Shown here one piece after another: positions 10,551 through 19,775 of a stretch of DNA of 41,795 nucleotides (its first letter is position 1; the number at the start of each line of letters is the position of its first letter). Source of the DNA: Alphaproteobacteria bacterium (GTDB lineage Bacteria; Pseudomonadota; Alphaproteobacteria; UBA828); the NCBI GenBank assembly GCA_022820945.1, contig JAJEEP010000075.1, forward strand, positions 1 to 41,795. Direction: 5' to 3'. The notes beneath the pieces are model-generated. The model was not told where the DNA came from and did no database searches. It saw only the letters and a program-made list of their open reading frames with translations. The translations under genes and the position numbers were made by a program.

Positions 10551-10568
10551 GACTCGGCCCAACGAGTC
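10551..10568. promoter_or_regulatory. Inverted repeat upstream of the ABC locus
   Basis: GACTCG-GCCCAA-CGAGTC is a perfect 6-bp inverted repeat just upstream of the candidate -35 box. It could be a regulator-binding site. Another perfect repeat, CTGGCC-AGCGC-GGCCAG (10600-10616), lies closer to the upstream gene end and could be part of its terminator. Both are seen directly; their function is inferred. Confidence 0.3.
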
Positions 10569-10648
10569 GGATACGTCAGCTCTTGATAATGAAGGTAGAC
10601 TGGCCAGCGCGGCCAGACCGGCGATCTACCGCCGCGGGGGCGAACTCT

Positions 10649-11140
10649 CTACAGCGTCGCGCTCAGCGCCTTCGCCTCTTCGATCTCTTCGGCGGTCATC
10701 AGCGCCGCGACCGACTCGAGGATGAGCTGGGCGTTCGGGCTCTGCTTCTCGGCTGCCTTGTAGAGCCAGGCGTAGGCACGCACGAGGTCGCGGGGCACCT
10801 CGCTGCCGCGCGCATACATCGTGCCGAGCAGGATCTGCGCCTCGGTGAGCCCGGCGCTGGCCGCCTGCTCGTACCAGGGCACCGCCTGCGAGGGTTCGCC
10901 CTTGATCTGATAGGCCATGCCGAGCGCGTAGGCCGCCTGAAAATTGCCGGCTTCGGCCAGCGGCCGCCATTCGTCGATGGCCGTCTCGTAGTCGCCGGCC
11001 GTGTACGCCTGCCAGCCCGCCTGCATGTCCGCCCGCGCGGGGGCGGAGACGTGCACGAGCGCCAGCGACAGCGACAGAAGCAGACCTGCCGCGACCGCCA
11101 ACGCCCCGCCGGCGCGCCGGCGGTGCAGCCCGGAAGACAT
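10649..11140 (-). CDS. Secreted Sel1-like/TPR repeat protein
   Basis: 163 residues. Arg-rich N-terminus, then a hydrophobic signal segment (about 12-37, ending PARA) and a helical repeat region. At least three Sel1/TPR-like units are visible: YETAIDEWRPLAEAGNFQAA, PSQAVPWYEQAASAGLTEAQ, and LVRAYAWLYKAAEKQSPNAQ. Such proteins act as periplasmic scaffolds; no enzymatic motif is seen. It ends 175 nt before the ABC locus and starts 17 nt after rpmG on the same strand. Specific role unknown. Confidence 0.8.
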   Translation of the reverse strand: MSSGLHRRRAGGALAVAAGLLLSLSLALVHVSAPARADMQAGWQAYTAGDYETAIDEWRPLAEAGNFQAAYALGMAYQIKGEPSQAVPWYEQAASAGLTEAQILLGTMYARGSEVPRDLVRAYAWLYKAAEKQSPNAQLILESVAALMTAEEIEEAKALSATL

Positions 11141-11157
11141 GCAGAATCCTGCGGGTT

Positions 11158-11325
11158 CTATTTGATCTTCGCTTCCTTGAAGACCACGTGCTTGCGGGCG
11201 ACGGGGTCGAACTTGCGGAGCGAAAGCTTCTCGGTCTGGGTACGCGGGTTCTTGCGCGTCGTGTAGTAGAACCCCGTACCCGCCGAGCTGACGAGCTTGA
11301 TCAGGATGCTGTTGGCCTTGGCCAT
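11158..11325 (-). CDS. rpmG: 50S ribosomal protein L33
   Basis: 55-residue ORF read from the minus strand, ATG at 11325 to TAG at 11158. It begins [18 protein letters not shown], continues [20 protein letters not shown] and ends with [17 protein letters not shown], a full-length match in length and motif to alphaproteobacterial L33. It is a small basic protein of the large ribosomal subunit near the E site. It lacks the Cys pairs of the zinc-binding L33 paralogue. Shine-Dalgarno pairing upstream is poor. It is easily missed because of its size. Confidence 0.95.
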   Translation of the reverse strand: MAKANSILIKLVSSAGTGFYYTTRKNPRTQTEKLSLRKFDPVARKHVVFKEAKIK

Positions 11326-11429
11326 TGGTTATGCTCGGCTATTTGGTGTCGCGGACGCGGCGACATTACCGCGCGGTTACAAACTGTCAAGCGGCGGGAC
11401 GGAGGAGCCGCCCCGCCGCCCGGTCGGGA

Positions 11430-11981
11430 TCACTCGGCCGCCTGGGAGCCTTCGAGCAGCACGAGGTCGCCATGCTCGTCGAGGCCGATGCCGTAGCGCC
11501 GCCCCTCCTCGATGGTCTCCTCGGGCCAGTGCACCTTGCCCGGATCGGTGCCACCGACGACCGCCAGCATGAGCGCCGTCTCGTCGCCCGCGTTGCGGAA
11601 GCCCCGACTCGCGCCAATGGGGACCGACACGGTGTCGTAAGGCTCCAGCACCACCTCGTGCCTCTGGCCGTCGCTGTTCTGCCAGTAGATGCCCCACTTG
11701 CCGGTCAGCGGAATGAACACCTCGTTGGTCTCGTGAATGTGCAACGAGGCGCCCTTGCCGGGTTCGGCCTTGATCAGGCCGACGTTGAAGTCGCGGTTGT
11801 CGGTGATCGGGGGCTTGAGTTCTTTGTCCTCGACCACACCGCGACCAATGATGTTGTAGATGTCGCGCTCATAACCGGGGATGAGAGCGTCGACGAACGC
11901 GTGGGCGCTCGATTTCAAATCCTTGTAGCGGGCGACTCGCTCGCTCTCCATGTACTCGGGGCTGACATCGATCCGTTCCAT
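11430..11981 (-). CDS. Single-domain cupin protein
   Basis: 183 residues from ATG 11981, chosen for AGGAGC 8 nt upstream. Cupin motif 1 is textbook: G77, H81-x-H83, E87, G94 in GASLHIHETNEVFIPLTG. Motif 2 (PIGASRGFRN, residues 121-130) has Arg126 where the metal-binding His usually stands, so the metal site is altered or lost. Soluble, no signal. Cupins include isomerases, dioxygenases and ligand-binding proteins; I cannot choose among them. Neighbours are rpmG and a PPOX-family FMN protein on the same strand. Confidence 0.85.
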   Translation of the reverse strand: MERIDVSPEYMESERVARYKDLKSSAHAFVDALIPGYERDIYNIIGRGVVEDKELKPPITDNRDFNVGLIKAEPGKGASLHIHETNEVFIPLTGKWGIYWQNSDGQRHEVVLEPYDTVSVPIGASRGFRNAGDETALMLAVVGGTDPGKVHWPEETIEEGRRYGIGLDEHGDLVLLEGSQAAE

Positions 11982-12074
11982 GGCGAAGCTCCTGCTGCTT
12001 GCGTGGGCCGCGCGGTGCCGGCCTCTCTGCTCGGGCACCGGCCGGAAGGGAACAGGCCTCCCTCCGTCCGGCCC

Positions 12075-12725
12075 CTAGTAAAGCTCGGTGCGATAGTTCT
12101 CCTCGACGAACTCGTCGGTCTCCTTGACCGTCTCCTCCGAGGGCGGCTCCTCCGGTGGCGCGGTCTGCTCCAGGATTATCCTGCCGAGCGACGGCATTTC
12201 GCGGCGGTTCTGCCTGCTCTCTTCGTCCCAGAGCCGCGAGCGCTTGAACGCCTTGGCGCAGTGCAGGAAGGCTTCCTGGACCTCGACCTTGATGCCGACC
12301 TTCGGCTCCTTGCCCTTGACCACGGTGGCCTGGGCCAGCGCCTCGTCGCGGATGATCGTCGCCCTGCCGTTCACCCGCAGCGTGTCGTCGAAGCCGGGCA
12401 CAAGAAACAGCAGGCCGACGTTCGGGTTCTCGATGATGTTGGTCATCGTGTCGAGCCGGTTGTTGCCGGGGCGGTCCGGGATGAAGAGCGTGTTGTCGTC
12501 CAGGACCTGGACGAATCCCGGCGGGTCGCCGCGCGGCGAGACGTCGGCTTGGCCGCTCGCGCCGCTGGTGCCGATGCAGAGAAACGGCGAACGGCTGATG
12601 AAGTCCTTGCAGTGCTTGTCCAGCGAGGGGATGCACTTCTTCACCGAAATTTCCATGGTCTCGCCCATGGTCTCGCGCAGGTCGTCTTCCTGCTCGTAAA
12701 CGCGTGTCTCTCCGGTGTCGTCCAT
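12075..12725 (-). CDS. PPOX-family FMN-binding protein (MSMEG_1061/DR2398 type)
   Basis: 216 residues from ATG 12725; an in-frame ATG at 12746 adds 7 residues but abuts an inverted repeat and has no RBS. The split-barrel core shows LDKHCKDFISRSPFLCIGTS, DVSPRGDPPGFV, LFIPDRPGNNRLDT and NPNVGLLFLVPG, the pattern of the pyridoxamine-5'-phosphate-oxidase-like subfamily with an N-terminal helical extension. It probably binds FMN (possibly F420) and reduces or oxidises a small molecule. The C-terminal tail is Glu/Pro-rich. It is divergent from dnaE and upstream of the cupin gene. Confidence 0.88.
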   Translation of the reverse strand: MDDTGETRVYEQEDDLRETMGETMEISVKKCIPSLDKHCKDFISRSPFLCIGTSGASGQADVSPRGDPPGFVQVLDDNTLFIPDRPGNNRLDTMTNIIENPNVGLLFLVPGFDDTLRVNGRATIIRDEALAQATVVKGKEPKVGIKVEVQEAFLHCAKAFKRSRLWDEESRQNRREMPSLGRIILEQTAPPEEPPSEETVKETDEFVEENYRTELY

Positions 12726-12748
12726 CGCGCCCGGCCCCCGGTCCATTC

Positions 12749-12770
12749 GCTAGAATCCGGGGAGTCTAGC
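12749..12770. promoter_or_regulatory. Inverted repeat before the PPOX gene
   Basis: GCTAGA-N10-TCTAGC is a perfect 6-bp inverted repeat in the 174-nt divergent region between the PPOX gene and dnaE. It lies 24 nt upstream of the preferred PPOX start, where an operator or transcript-start hairpin would be expected. Function inferred from position. Confidence 0.3.
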
Positions 12771-12899
12771 AAAGTGCGCCCCATCGGGCCATCGCTCGCT
12801 GTCTCGCCGTCTCCGCATGGCCGCAGCGCGTGACCGTGGCGCCGCCCTGTGGCATCTATCGGGTGTTCGCGCTGTCCATCGATTCGTCAGGACCCTGCC

Positions 12900-15800
12900 A
12901 TGAGCCATGCCGAATTCGTCCACCTCAGGGTCCGCACCGCCTATTCGCTGCTGGAGGGCGCGATCAGGCTCGACGAGCTGGCCGAGACCTGCCGCGAGTG
13001 GCGGATGCCCGCCTGCGCCATCGCCGACCGCGGCAACATGTTCGGCGCGCTCGCGTTCTCCGAGGCTTGCAGCGAGGCCGGCGTGCAGCCGATCGTCGGC
13101 TGCGACCTCGCCATCGGCACGCGGACCGAGCAACCGGGTCAACAGGGCCGAGCGGCATCGTGGCTCTTGCTGCTTGCCCAGGACGAGACCGGTTACCGAA
13201 ACCTGACTGCGCTGACCAGCGACGCCTATCTGCAGGACGGCGCCGGCGGGCAACCTCTCGTCACCCTGGAAGAGCTCGCAGCGCGGGCGGAGGGTCTGCT
13301 TGCGCTCACGGGCGGCCCTGCCGGCCCCGTTGGGCGCCCCCTCATCGATGGCCAGGTCAAGGCCGCGCGCGACCTGCTCGTGCGGCTTGCCGAGATCTTT
13401 CCGGACCGGCTCTATGTCGAACTCATGCGTCATGGCCTGGCGGAGGAGGAGCAGATCGAGGCGCAGTCGATTGCGCTCGCCGATGAGCTCGATCTGCCGC
13501 TGGTCGCCACCAGCGACGCCTACTTCCTCTGGCCCGAGACCTACGAGGCCCACGACGCGCTCCTCTGCGTCGCCCAGAACAGCCACGTCGAGGACGAGAA
13601 CCGGCGCCGGCTCACCCCGCAGCATCATTTCCGCCCGGCCGACGACATGCGCACGCTGTTCGCCGATCTGCCCGAGGCCGTCGACAACACCCTGGTGGTC
13701 GCCCGACGCTGCGCCGTCATGGCGCCGACGCGGAAGCCGATCCTGCCGGTCTTTCCCACAGCCGGCGACGCCAGCGAGGCCGATGCGTTGCGCACCCAGG
13801 CCGAGGAGGGGCTGGAGTGCCGCCTGAAAGCCCAGGTCTTCCGCGCGGACATGGACGACGCGGCGCGCGAGGCAGCGGCGGCGGCCTATCGCGAGCGGCT
13901 TGCCTACGAGCTCGGCGTCATCATCGAGATGCAGTTCGCGGGCTACTTCCTCATCGTCGCCGACATCGTGCGCTGGGCGCGGGGAGAGGGGATCCCGGTC
14001 GGCCCCGGCCGGGGCTCGGGCGCGGGCTCCGTGGTGGCCTGGTCGCTCACCATCACCGATCTGGACCCGCTCCGCTTCGGCCTCCTGTTCGAGCGCTTTC
14101 TCAATCCCGAACGGGTGTCGATGCCGGACTTCGACATCGACTTCTGCCCCGAGCGCCGCGACGAGGTCATCGACTACGTGTGCCGGCGCTACGGCAAGGA
14201 CCGCGTCGCCCAGATCATCACCTTCGGCAAACTCCAGGCCCGCGCTGTGCTGCGTGATGTCGGGCGCGTGCTGGGCCTCAGCTACGGCCGGGTCGACCGG
14301 CTCTGCAAGCTGGTTCCGTACAACCCGGCCAACCCGGTGACCCTGCAACAGGCGCTGGACGCCGAGCCCCGGCTCAAAGCCGAGCGCGACGACGACCCCG
14401 CGGTCGCCCGCCTGATCGAGATTTCGCTCCAGCTCGAGGGGCTTTATCGCCACGCCTCCACCCACGCTGCAGGCATCGTGATCGGCGATCGGCCGCTCAG
14501 CGAGCTGGTACCCCTCTATCGCGACCCGCGCTCGGAGATGCCGGCGACCCAGTTCTCGATGAAGTACGCCGAGATGTCCGGGCTGGTGAAGTTCGACCTG
14601 CTGGGCCTCAAGACGCTCACCGTGCTCGACCACGCCGCGGCCATCCTGGGCGAGGCCGGCGTCGAAATCGACATCGATTCGCTCCCGCTCGACGACGGCA
14701 GGACCTACGAGATGCTGGGCAGCGGCGCCGCCATGGGGGTGTTCCAGCTGGAGAGTTCCGGCATGAGGGACGCGCTGCGCAGCCTCAAGCCGGACTGCAT
14801 CGAGGACATCATCGCCCTCGTCGCGCTCTATCGTCCGGGGCCGATGGACAACATTCCCCGCTATATCGCCTGCAAGCACGGCAAGGAGAAGCCGGACTAC
14901 CTGCACCCGATGCTGACCGGCCTTCTGGAAGAGACCTTCGGCGTCATCATCTACCAGGAGCAGGTGATGGAGATTGCCAAGGTTCTCGCCGGCTACAGCC
15001 TGGGTTCCGCCGATCTCCTGCGCCGTGCCATGGGCAAGAAGATCAAGGCGGAGATGGACGCGCAGCGCGAGACCTTCGTGAACGGCGCGCTGGCCAACGA
15101 TGTCGCCCGCAATGATGCGACCCGCATCTTCGAGCTGGTGGCGAAGTTTGCCGGTTACGGCTTCAACAAGTCCCACGCCGCGGCCTACGCGCTGGTCGCC
15201 TACCAGACCGCCTATCTCAAGGCTAACCACCCGGTCGAGTTCATGGCCGCCTCCATGAGCCTGGAGATCAACAACACCGACCGGCTGGAGCTGTTCCGCC
15301 GGGAGCTGGAACGGCTGAGAATCCCCCTGCTGCCGCCCGATATCAACGCCTCGCGGGCGATCTTCTCCGTGGAGAGCCAGGAAGATGGCAGCAAGGCGAT
15401 ACGCTATGCGCTCGGTGCGATCAGGAACGTGGGTGTGCAGGCGATGACGGCGCTGGCAGACGAGCGGGGGGCCAACGGGCCGTTCGCCGATCCCTTCGAC
15501 TTCGCCGGCCGGGTCGATCCGCATCAGATCAACCGCCGCCAGATCGAGAACCTGGCGAAGGCCGGCGCCTTTGACAGTCTCTCGTCCAACCGCCGCCAGG
15601 TGGCCGAGGGCGCCGAGGTTCTCCTCGCCTATTCGGGCCAGGCCAAGGCTTCACGATCGCAGGCCTCGCTCTTCGACGAATCCGACGCGACGCTCGCACC
15701 CAGGCCAAGCCTGCCGGAGCAGGAGGACTGGGACGCAAACGAGAGGCTCGCCGCCGAGCAGGAAGCGGTCGGCTTCTATCTCTCCGCCCATCCTCTCGAC

Positions 15801-16373
15801 TCTTATCGGGACGCGCTCAAAGGCCTCTCGGTCACGCCCTGCGATCAGGTGGCGCAGCAGGTGGCGCGGGGTATCACGCGCTTTCGCCTGGCCGGCGTGG
15901 TGCTGTCGGTCAGGGAGCGCGGGCCGGGCTCGCGGCGCTACGCCTTCATCCAGCTTTCCGATCCGAGCGGCAGCTTCGAGGTGGCGGCCTTCCGCGAGAC
16001 CTACGGCGACGGTCGCGACGTGCTGGAGCCTGGCAGGGCGGTGCTGGTGACCGCGCAGGCCCGCATCGAGGGCGACGAGGTCAAGCTCTCCGCCCAGAGC
16101 TTCGACGATCTGGACGCCCGGCTGACGCGAAATCTGACCGGCCTCGCGGTCTACGTCCACGATCCGGCCGCGCTGGAGCCGCTGGGCGCGATGCTCGCGG
16201 ACCGTTCGGCGGGCAGCGGGCGAATCGCGCTCTTCGTGGAGACCGGCGGCGAGGGCACGGTCGAGATCGAGCTGCCCGAAGCCTACGCGCTCAGCCCCTC
16301 TCTCGGCGGTGAGATCGGCGTGCTCGCCGGGGTCACGGCCGTACAAGAGCTTTCGGCGGCGCGGGCCGGCTAA
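12900..16373 (+). CDS. dnaE: DNA polymerase III alpha subunit
   Basis: 1157 residues from ATG 12900 (upstream in-frame starts give no family-like N-terminus); usual length for replicative DnaE1. Order: PHP domain (from FVHLRVRTAYSLLEGA), polymerase palm and fingers, helix-hairpin-helix region, internal clamp-binding motif QASLF at 921-925, and an OB fold (from about residue 993). Catalytic aspartates are D412 and D414 (PDFDIDF) and D566 (VKFDLLGLK). The PHP motif reads HLRVRT rather than HxHxT, so intrinsic PHP metal binding is probably lost and proofreading would rest on DnaQ. It is the main replicative polymerase rather than error-prone ImuC, judged by the clamp motif and the ribosomal neighbourhood. 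Confidence 0.97.
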   Translation: MSHAEFVHLRVRTAYSLLEGAIRLDELAETCREWRMPACAIADRGNMFGALAFSEACSEAGVQPIVGCDLAIGTRTEQPGQQGRAASWLLLLAQDETGYRNLTALTSDAYLQDGAGGQPLVTLEELAARAEGLLALTGGPAGPVGRPLIDGQVKAARDLLVRLAEIFPDRLYVELMRHGLAEEEQIEAQSIALADELDLPLVATSDAYFLWPETYEAHDALLCVAQNSHVEDENRRRLTPQHHFRPADDMRTLFADLPEAVDNTLVVARRCAVMAPTRKPILPVFPTAGDASEADALRTQAEEGLECRLKAQVFRADMDDAAREAAAAAYRERLAYELGVIIEMQFAGYFLIVADIVRWARGEGIPVGPGRGSGAGSVVAWSLTITDLDPLRFGLLFERFLNPERVSMPDFDIDFCPERRDEVIDYVCRRYGKDRVAQIITFGKLQARAVLRDVGRVLGLSYGRVDRLCKLVPYNPANPVTLQQALDAEPRLKAERDDDPAVARLIEISLQLEGLYRHASTHAAGIVIGDRPLSELVPLYRDPRSEMPATQFSMKYAEMSGLVKFDLLGLKTLTVLDHAAAILGEAGVEIDIDSLPLDDGRTYEMLGSGAAMGVFQLESSGMRDALRSLKPDCIEDIIALVALYRPGPMDNIPRYIACKHGKEKPDYLHPMLTGLLEETFGVIIYQEQVMEIAKVLAGYSLGSADLLRRAMGKKIKAEMDAQRETFVNGALANDVARNDATRIFELVAKFAGYGFNKSHAAAYALVAYQTAYLKANHPVEFMAASMSLEINNTDRLELFRRELERLRIPLLPPDINASRAIFSVESQEDGSKAIRYALGAIRNVGVQAMTALADERGANGPFADPFDFAGRVDPHQINRRQIENLAKAGAFDSLSSNRRQVAEGAEVLLAYSGQAKASRSQASLFDESDATLAPRPSLPEQEDWDANERLAAEQEAVGFYLSAHPLDSYRDALKGLSVTPCDQVAQQVARGITRFRLAGVVLSVRERGPGSRRYAFIQLSDPSGSFEVAAFRETYGDGRDVLEPGRAVLVTAQARIEGDEVKLSAQSFDDLDARLTRNLTGLAVYVHDPAALEPLGAMLADRSAGSGRIALFVETGGEGTVEIELPEAYALSPSLGGEIGVLAGVTAVQELSAARAG

Positions 16374-16406
16374 GGTCCGGCTGAGGCCTTGCGCGCCGGG
16401 GGCGCC

Positions 16407-16476
16407 GGCGCTATCAAGCGCCCACCTGCCGGTGGCAGGAATTCACACGCGGAAGACGGCGCCCCGTACGGATGTG
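16407..16476 (+). promoter_or_regulatory. Possible structured rpsB leader
   Basis: The 168-nt gap before rpsB holds a small hairpin GGCGC-N6-GCGCC (16407-16422), a perfect hairpin CCTGCC-GGT-GGCAGG (16425-16439), and a weaker pairing of CACA (16444-16447) with TGTG (16473-16476). S2 represses its own operon through an mRNA leader in other proteobacteria, so a structured leader here is plausible. There is no T-run to mark a dnaE terminator. I did not match it to a known RNA family. Confidence 0.3.
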
Positions 16477-16541
16477 CCGATCCGGTGCCCGGCCTGGCCG
16501 AGGCGTGGTCCGCGGAGGAAGAACCGGAGAAAGGACGACCG

Positions 16542-17501
16542 ATGGCATTGCCAGAGTTCACCATGCGCCAGCTGCTCGAAGCCGGCGTGCATTTCGGACA
16601 TCAGACCCGGCGTTGGAACCCGAAGATGCGCCCTTACCTGTTCGGCGCGCGCAACGGCGTTCACGTCATCGACCTCGAACAGACCGTGCCGTTGCTTCAC
16701 CAGGCGCTGGTCTCCTTGCGCGACGTGGCGGCCGGGGGCGGGCGCATCCTCTTCGTCGGCACCAAGCGGCAGGCCTCCCGGCCGATTGCGGAGACCGCCA
16801 AGCGTTGCGGCCAGTACTACGTCAACCACCGCTGGCTGGGCGGGATGCTCACGAACTGGAAGGCGATCTCGGGCTCGATCAAGACCCTCGCCGACCTCGA
16901 AGCCACGCTGGCCGACGAGAGCGCGGGTCTGACCAAGAAGGAGATGCTGCAGCTGGTCCGGCGCCGCAACAAGCTCGACCTCGCGCTCGGCGGCATCCGC
17001 GACATGGGCGGCGTGCCGGACATGCTCGTGGTCATCGACACCAACAAGGAAGACATCGCGATCCTGGAGGCGCGCAAGCTGGGCATCCCGGTGGTCGCGA
17101 TCATCGACAGCAATTGCGATCCCGACCTCATCACTCACCCCATCCCCGGCAACGACGACGCGATCCGCGCAATCAACCTCTACTGCGACCTGTTCGCCCG
17201 CGCCGTCATCGACGGCCTGCAGGAGGAGCTTGCCGCCTCCGGCGCCGACATCGGCGCTGCGGAGGAGGGGCTGTCGGAGGATCTGCCGCCGGTCGAAACC
17301 GAGGCACCCGCCGAGACGGCAGCGGAGACGCCCGCCGATGGCGATGCGGCGACGGAAGCCCCTGCGGATACCGCCGCGCCGCCGGAGGCAGCCGAGGCAC
17401 CGGACGCGCCGGCTACGCCCGAGGCTCCGGAACCGGCTCAGGCGGCCGAGGCAACCGCAGCGCCGGAAAGCGCAGAGGCAGAGCAAGCGGCAGGCGCGTA
17501 A
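16542..17501 (+). CDS. rpsB: 30S ribosomal protein S2
   Basis: 319 residues from ATG 16542 with AAAGGA upstream. The S2 core runs to about residue 235: [48 protein letters not shown]. It is followed by about 85 residues of Ala/Pro/Glu/Thr-rich acidic low-complexity sequence, so the protein is clearly longer than the 241 residues of E. coli S2. C-terminal extensions of S2 are known in alphaproteobacteria. First gene of the rpsB-tsf-pyrH-frr-uppS run; tsf begins 29 nt downstream. Confidence 0.97.
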   Translation: MALPEFTMRQLLEAGVHFGHQTRRWNPKMRPYLFGARNGVHVIDLEQTVPLLHQALVSLRDVAAGGGRILFVGTKRQASRPIAETAKRCGQYYVNHRWLGGMLTNWKAISGSIKTLADLEATLADESAGLTKKEMLQLVRRRNKLDLALGGIRDMGGVPDMLVVIDTNKEDIAILEARKLGIPVVAIIDSNCDPDLITHPIPGNDDAIRAINLYCDLFARAVIDGLQEELAASGADIGAAEEGLSEDLPPVETEAPAETAAETPADGDAATEAPADTAAPPEAAEAPDAPATPEAPEPAQAAEATAAPESAEAEQAAGA

Positions 17502-17530
17502 TCGCGCCGCGCATTCAGGAGTAGCGAACG

Positions 17531-18457
17531 ATGGCTCAGATTACGGCGGCGCTGGTCAAGCAACTGCGCGAGAAGACCGGCGCCGGCATGATGGATTGCA
17601 AGAAGGCGCTGACCGAGACCGACGGCGAAGTGGAAGCTGCGGTCGACTGGCTGCGCAAGAGCGGCCTCGCCCAGGCCCAGCGCAAGGCCGGCCGCACGGC
17701 CGCCGAAGGGCTGATCGGGCTCGCGACGGCGCCAAGCAAGGCCGCGCTGGTCGAGATCAACGCCGAGACCGACTTCGTCGCCCGCAATAACGACTTCCAG
17801 GCGGTGGTGCGCGCGGTCGCGACTCTGGCGCTGGATTGCGACGGCGATATCGAGCGCCTCTCCGCCGCGTCCTATCCGGGGACCGGCCGCACGGTCGCCG
17901 AGGAAATCACCAATCTCGTCGCCACCATCGGCGAGAACATTCAGTTGCGGCGGACGGCGGTGTTTTCCATGCCGGCGGGTGCCGTGGGCGATTACCTGCA
18001 CATGCCGGCGACGCCCGGCCTGGGCCGGCTTGGCGTGCTGGTCGCGGTCGAATCCGATGCGCCCGCGGAAAGCCTCGAGCGCCCGGCCCACGAGTTCGCC
18101 ATGCACATCGCCGCTGCGAGCCCGCATGCGGTCTCGCGCGACTCGCTCGATCCGGCGATGGTCGAACGCGAGCGCGCGGTTCTTGCGGAGCAGGCGCGCG
18201 CCGAAGGCAAGCCCGAGAAGATCATCGAGAAGATGATCGAGGGCAGGCTGCGCAAGTTCTTCGAGGAGGTCGTTCTGCTCGAACAGACCTGGGTCCTCGA
18301 CGGCGAGAGCCGGGTGAAGGCGGTGCTGGAGTCGCTCGCTGCCGAGCTCGGCACCTCGGTCTCAGTAACCGACTTCGTTCGCTATCAGTTGGGCGAGGGG
18401 ATCGAGCGGGAGAGCAAGGACTTCGCCGCCGAAGTCGCCGAGCAGCTCGGCTCCTGA
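17531..18457 (+). CDS. tsf: Translation elongation factor Ts
   Basis: 308 residues from ATG 17531 with CAGGAG upstream. The N-terminal UBA-like domain ([20 protein letters not shown]) and the EF-Tu-contacting TDFVARN motif are intact, followed by the two dimerisation subdomains. EF-Ts exchanges GDP for GTP on EF-Tu. The length is normal for alphaproteobacteria. The usual partner gene rpsB is upstream and pyrH starts 28 nt downstream. Confidence 0.97.
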   Translation: MAQITAALVKQLREKTGAGMMDCKKALTETDGEVEAAVDWLRKSGLAQAQRKAGRTAAEGLIGLATAPSKAALVEINAETDFVARNNDFQAVVRAVATLALDCDGDIERLSAASYPGTGRTVAEEITNLVATIGENIQLRRTAVFSMPAGAVGDYLHMPATPGLGRLGVLVAVESDAPAESLERPAHEFAMHIAAASPHAVSRDSLDPAMVERERAVLAEQARAEGKPEKIIEKMIEGRLRKFFEEVVLLEQTWVLDGESRVKAVLESLAAELGTSVSVTDFVRYQLGEGIERESKDFAAEVAEQLGS

Positions 18458-18485
18458 GAGCGAGCCTTCTGCCCCGGAGCCGGCC

Positions 18486-19205
18486 ATGACCGATTCTCCC
18501 CGCTTCAAGCGCATCCTCCTGAAGATTTCGGGCGAGGCGCTGCGGGGAGACGAGCCTTACGGCATCAATGGCGAGGCGGTGGACCGGCTCGCGGGCGAGA
18601 TCGCCGAAGTCCACGAGAGCGGCGTGGAGGTCTGCGCCGTCGTCGGCGGCGGCAACATCTTTCGCGGCTCCTCCCACGAGGCCGCCGGCATGGAGCGGGC
18701 CACCGCCGATTACATCGGCATGCTGGCGACGGTGATGAACGCGGTCGCCATGCAACACGCGCTGGAGCGCATGGGCAAGGCCACCCGGGTGCTCTCCGCG
18801 CTCCCTATCGCGCCGGTCTGCGAGCCCTACATCCGCCGGCGCGGGCAGCGCCATCTGGAGAAGGGGCGGGTCGTGCTCTTCGCCGGCGGCACCGGCAATC
18901 CCTTCTTCACCACCGATACCGCCGCGGCGTTACGAGCGGCGGAGATGGGCTGCGACGCCCTGCTCAAGGGCACGAAGGTCGACGGTGTCTATGCCGCCGA
19001 CCCCGAGGTCGACGCCGATGCGACGCGCTTCGAGCGGCTCTCCTACATGGACGTGCTCTCGAAGGACCTGAAGGCCATGGACGCGTCGGCGATCTCGCTG
19101 GCGCGGGAAAACGACATTCCGATTGTGGTATTCTCGATTCAGAAGAAGGGCGGGCTTGCCGCCGTGCTGGACGGGGACGGACCCTTCACCGTTATCTCCG
19201 ATTAG
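18486..19205 (+). CDS. pyrH: Uridylate kinase (UMP kinase)
   Basis: 239 residues of the amino-acid-kinase fold: [13 protein letters not shown] at the N-terminus (ATP site), [10 protein letters not shown] (UMP phosphate region), [12 protein letters not shown], and [20 protein letters not shown]. It makes UDP from UMP in pyrimidine synthesis and is essential. It lies in the conserved place between tsf and frr, with 10 nt to the frr start. Confidence 0.97.
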   Translation: MTDSPRFKRILLKISGEALRGDEPYGINGEAVDRLAGEIAEVHESGVEVCAVVGGGNIFRGSSHEAAGMERATADYIGMLATVMNAVAMQHALERMGKATRVLSALPIAPVCEPYIRRRGQRHLEKGRVVLFAGGTGNPFFTTDTAAALRAAEMGCDALLKGTKVDGVYAADPEVDADATRFERLSYMDVLSKDLKAMDASAISLARENDIPIVVFSIQKKGGLAAVLDGDGPFTVISD

Positions 19206-19215
19206 GACTGTCGCG

Positions 19216-19773
19216 ATGGCCGATCCTGATCTCGACGACTTGGAACGCCGGATGAACGGCGCCGTCGAAGCCTTGCGGAAGGAATTGGGGGGGCTCCGCA
19301 CCGGGCGGGCATCGCTGAGCCTGCTGGAGCCCATCGTGGTCGAGGCCTATGAGACGGAGATGCCTCTCAACCAGGTCGCGACCATCAATGTCCCCGAGCC
19401 GCGCATGCTCTCGGTCCAGGTCTGGGACAAGACGCAAGTGAAGGCGGTGGACAAGGCGATTCGTTCGTCCGATCTCGGGCTCAATCCGATCGTCGACGGT
19501 CAAACGCTCCGCATTCCGATTCCGGAGTTGAACGAGGAACGCCGCCGCGAACTCGCCAAAGTTGCCGCCAAGTATGCCGAGCAGGCCAAGGTGGCGGTGC
19601 GCAACGTTCGGCGCGACGGCATGGATCAGCTCAAGAAGATGGAACGGGCGAACGAGCTCGGAGAGGACGAATCCCGGTTATGGGCAGCCGAGATACAGGA
19701 GATGACCGACGGGTTCGTCAACAAGATGACCGAGATGTTCGAGGCCAAGGAACAGGAGATTCTGCAGGTCTAG
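19216..19773 (+). CDS. frr: Ribosome recycling factor
   Basis: 185 residues from ATG 19216; a longer frame upstream overlaps pyrH and was not used. Hallmarks are the helical hairpin [20 protein letters not shown], then [20 protein letters not shown] and the C-terminal helix with [20 protein letters not shown]. With EF-G it splits post-termination ribosomes. Full length. The stop lies 2 nt before the uppS start, so uppS is probably translationally coupled. Confidence 0.97.
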   Translation: MADPDLDDLERRMNGAVEALRKELGGLRTGRASLSLLEPIVVEAYETEMPLNQVATINVPEPRMLSVQVWDKTQVKAVDKAIRSSDLGLNPIVDGQTLRIPIPELNEERRRELAKVAAKYAEQAKVAVRNVRRDGMDQLKKMERANELGEDESRLWAAEIQEMTDGFVNKMTEMFEAKEQEILQV

Positions 19774-19775
19774 GC

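Noticed and set aside
12750..15524. Very long open frame (about 924 codons) on the minus strand opposite dnaE
   Set aside because: It mirrors the codon structure of dnaE, whose plus-strand product has complete polymerase motifs. Its Arg/Gly/His-rich product has no fold or motif.
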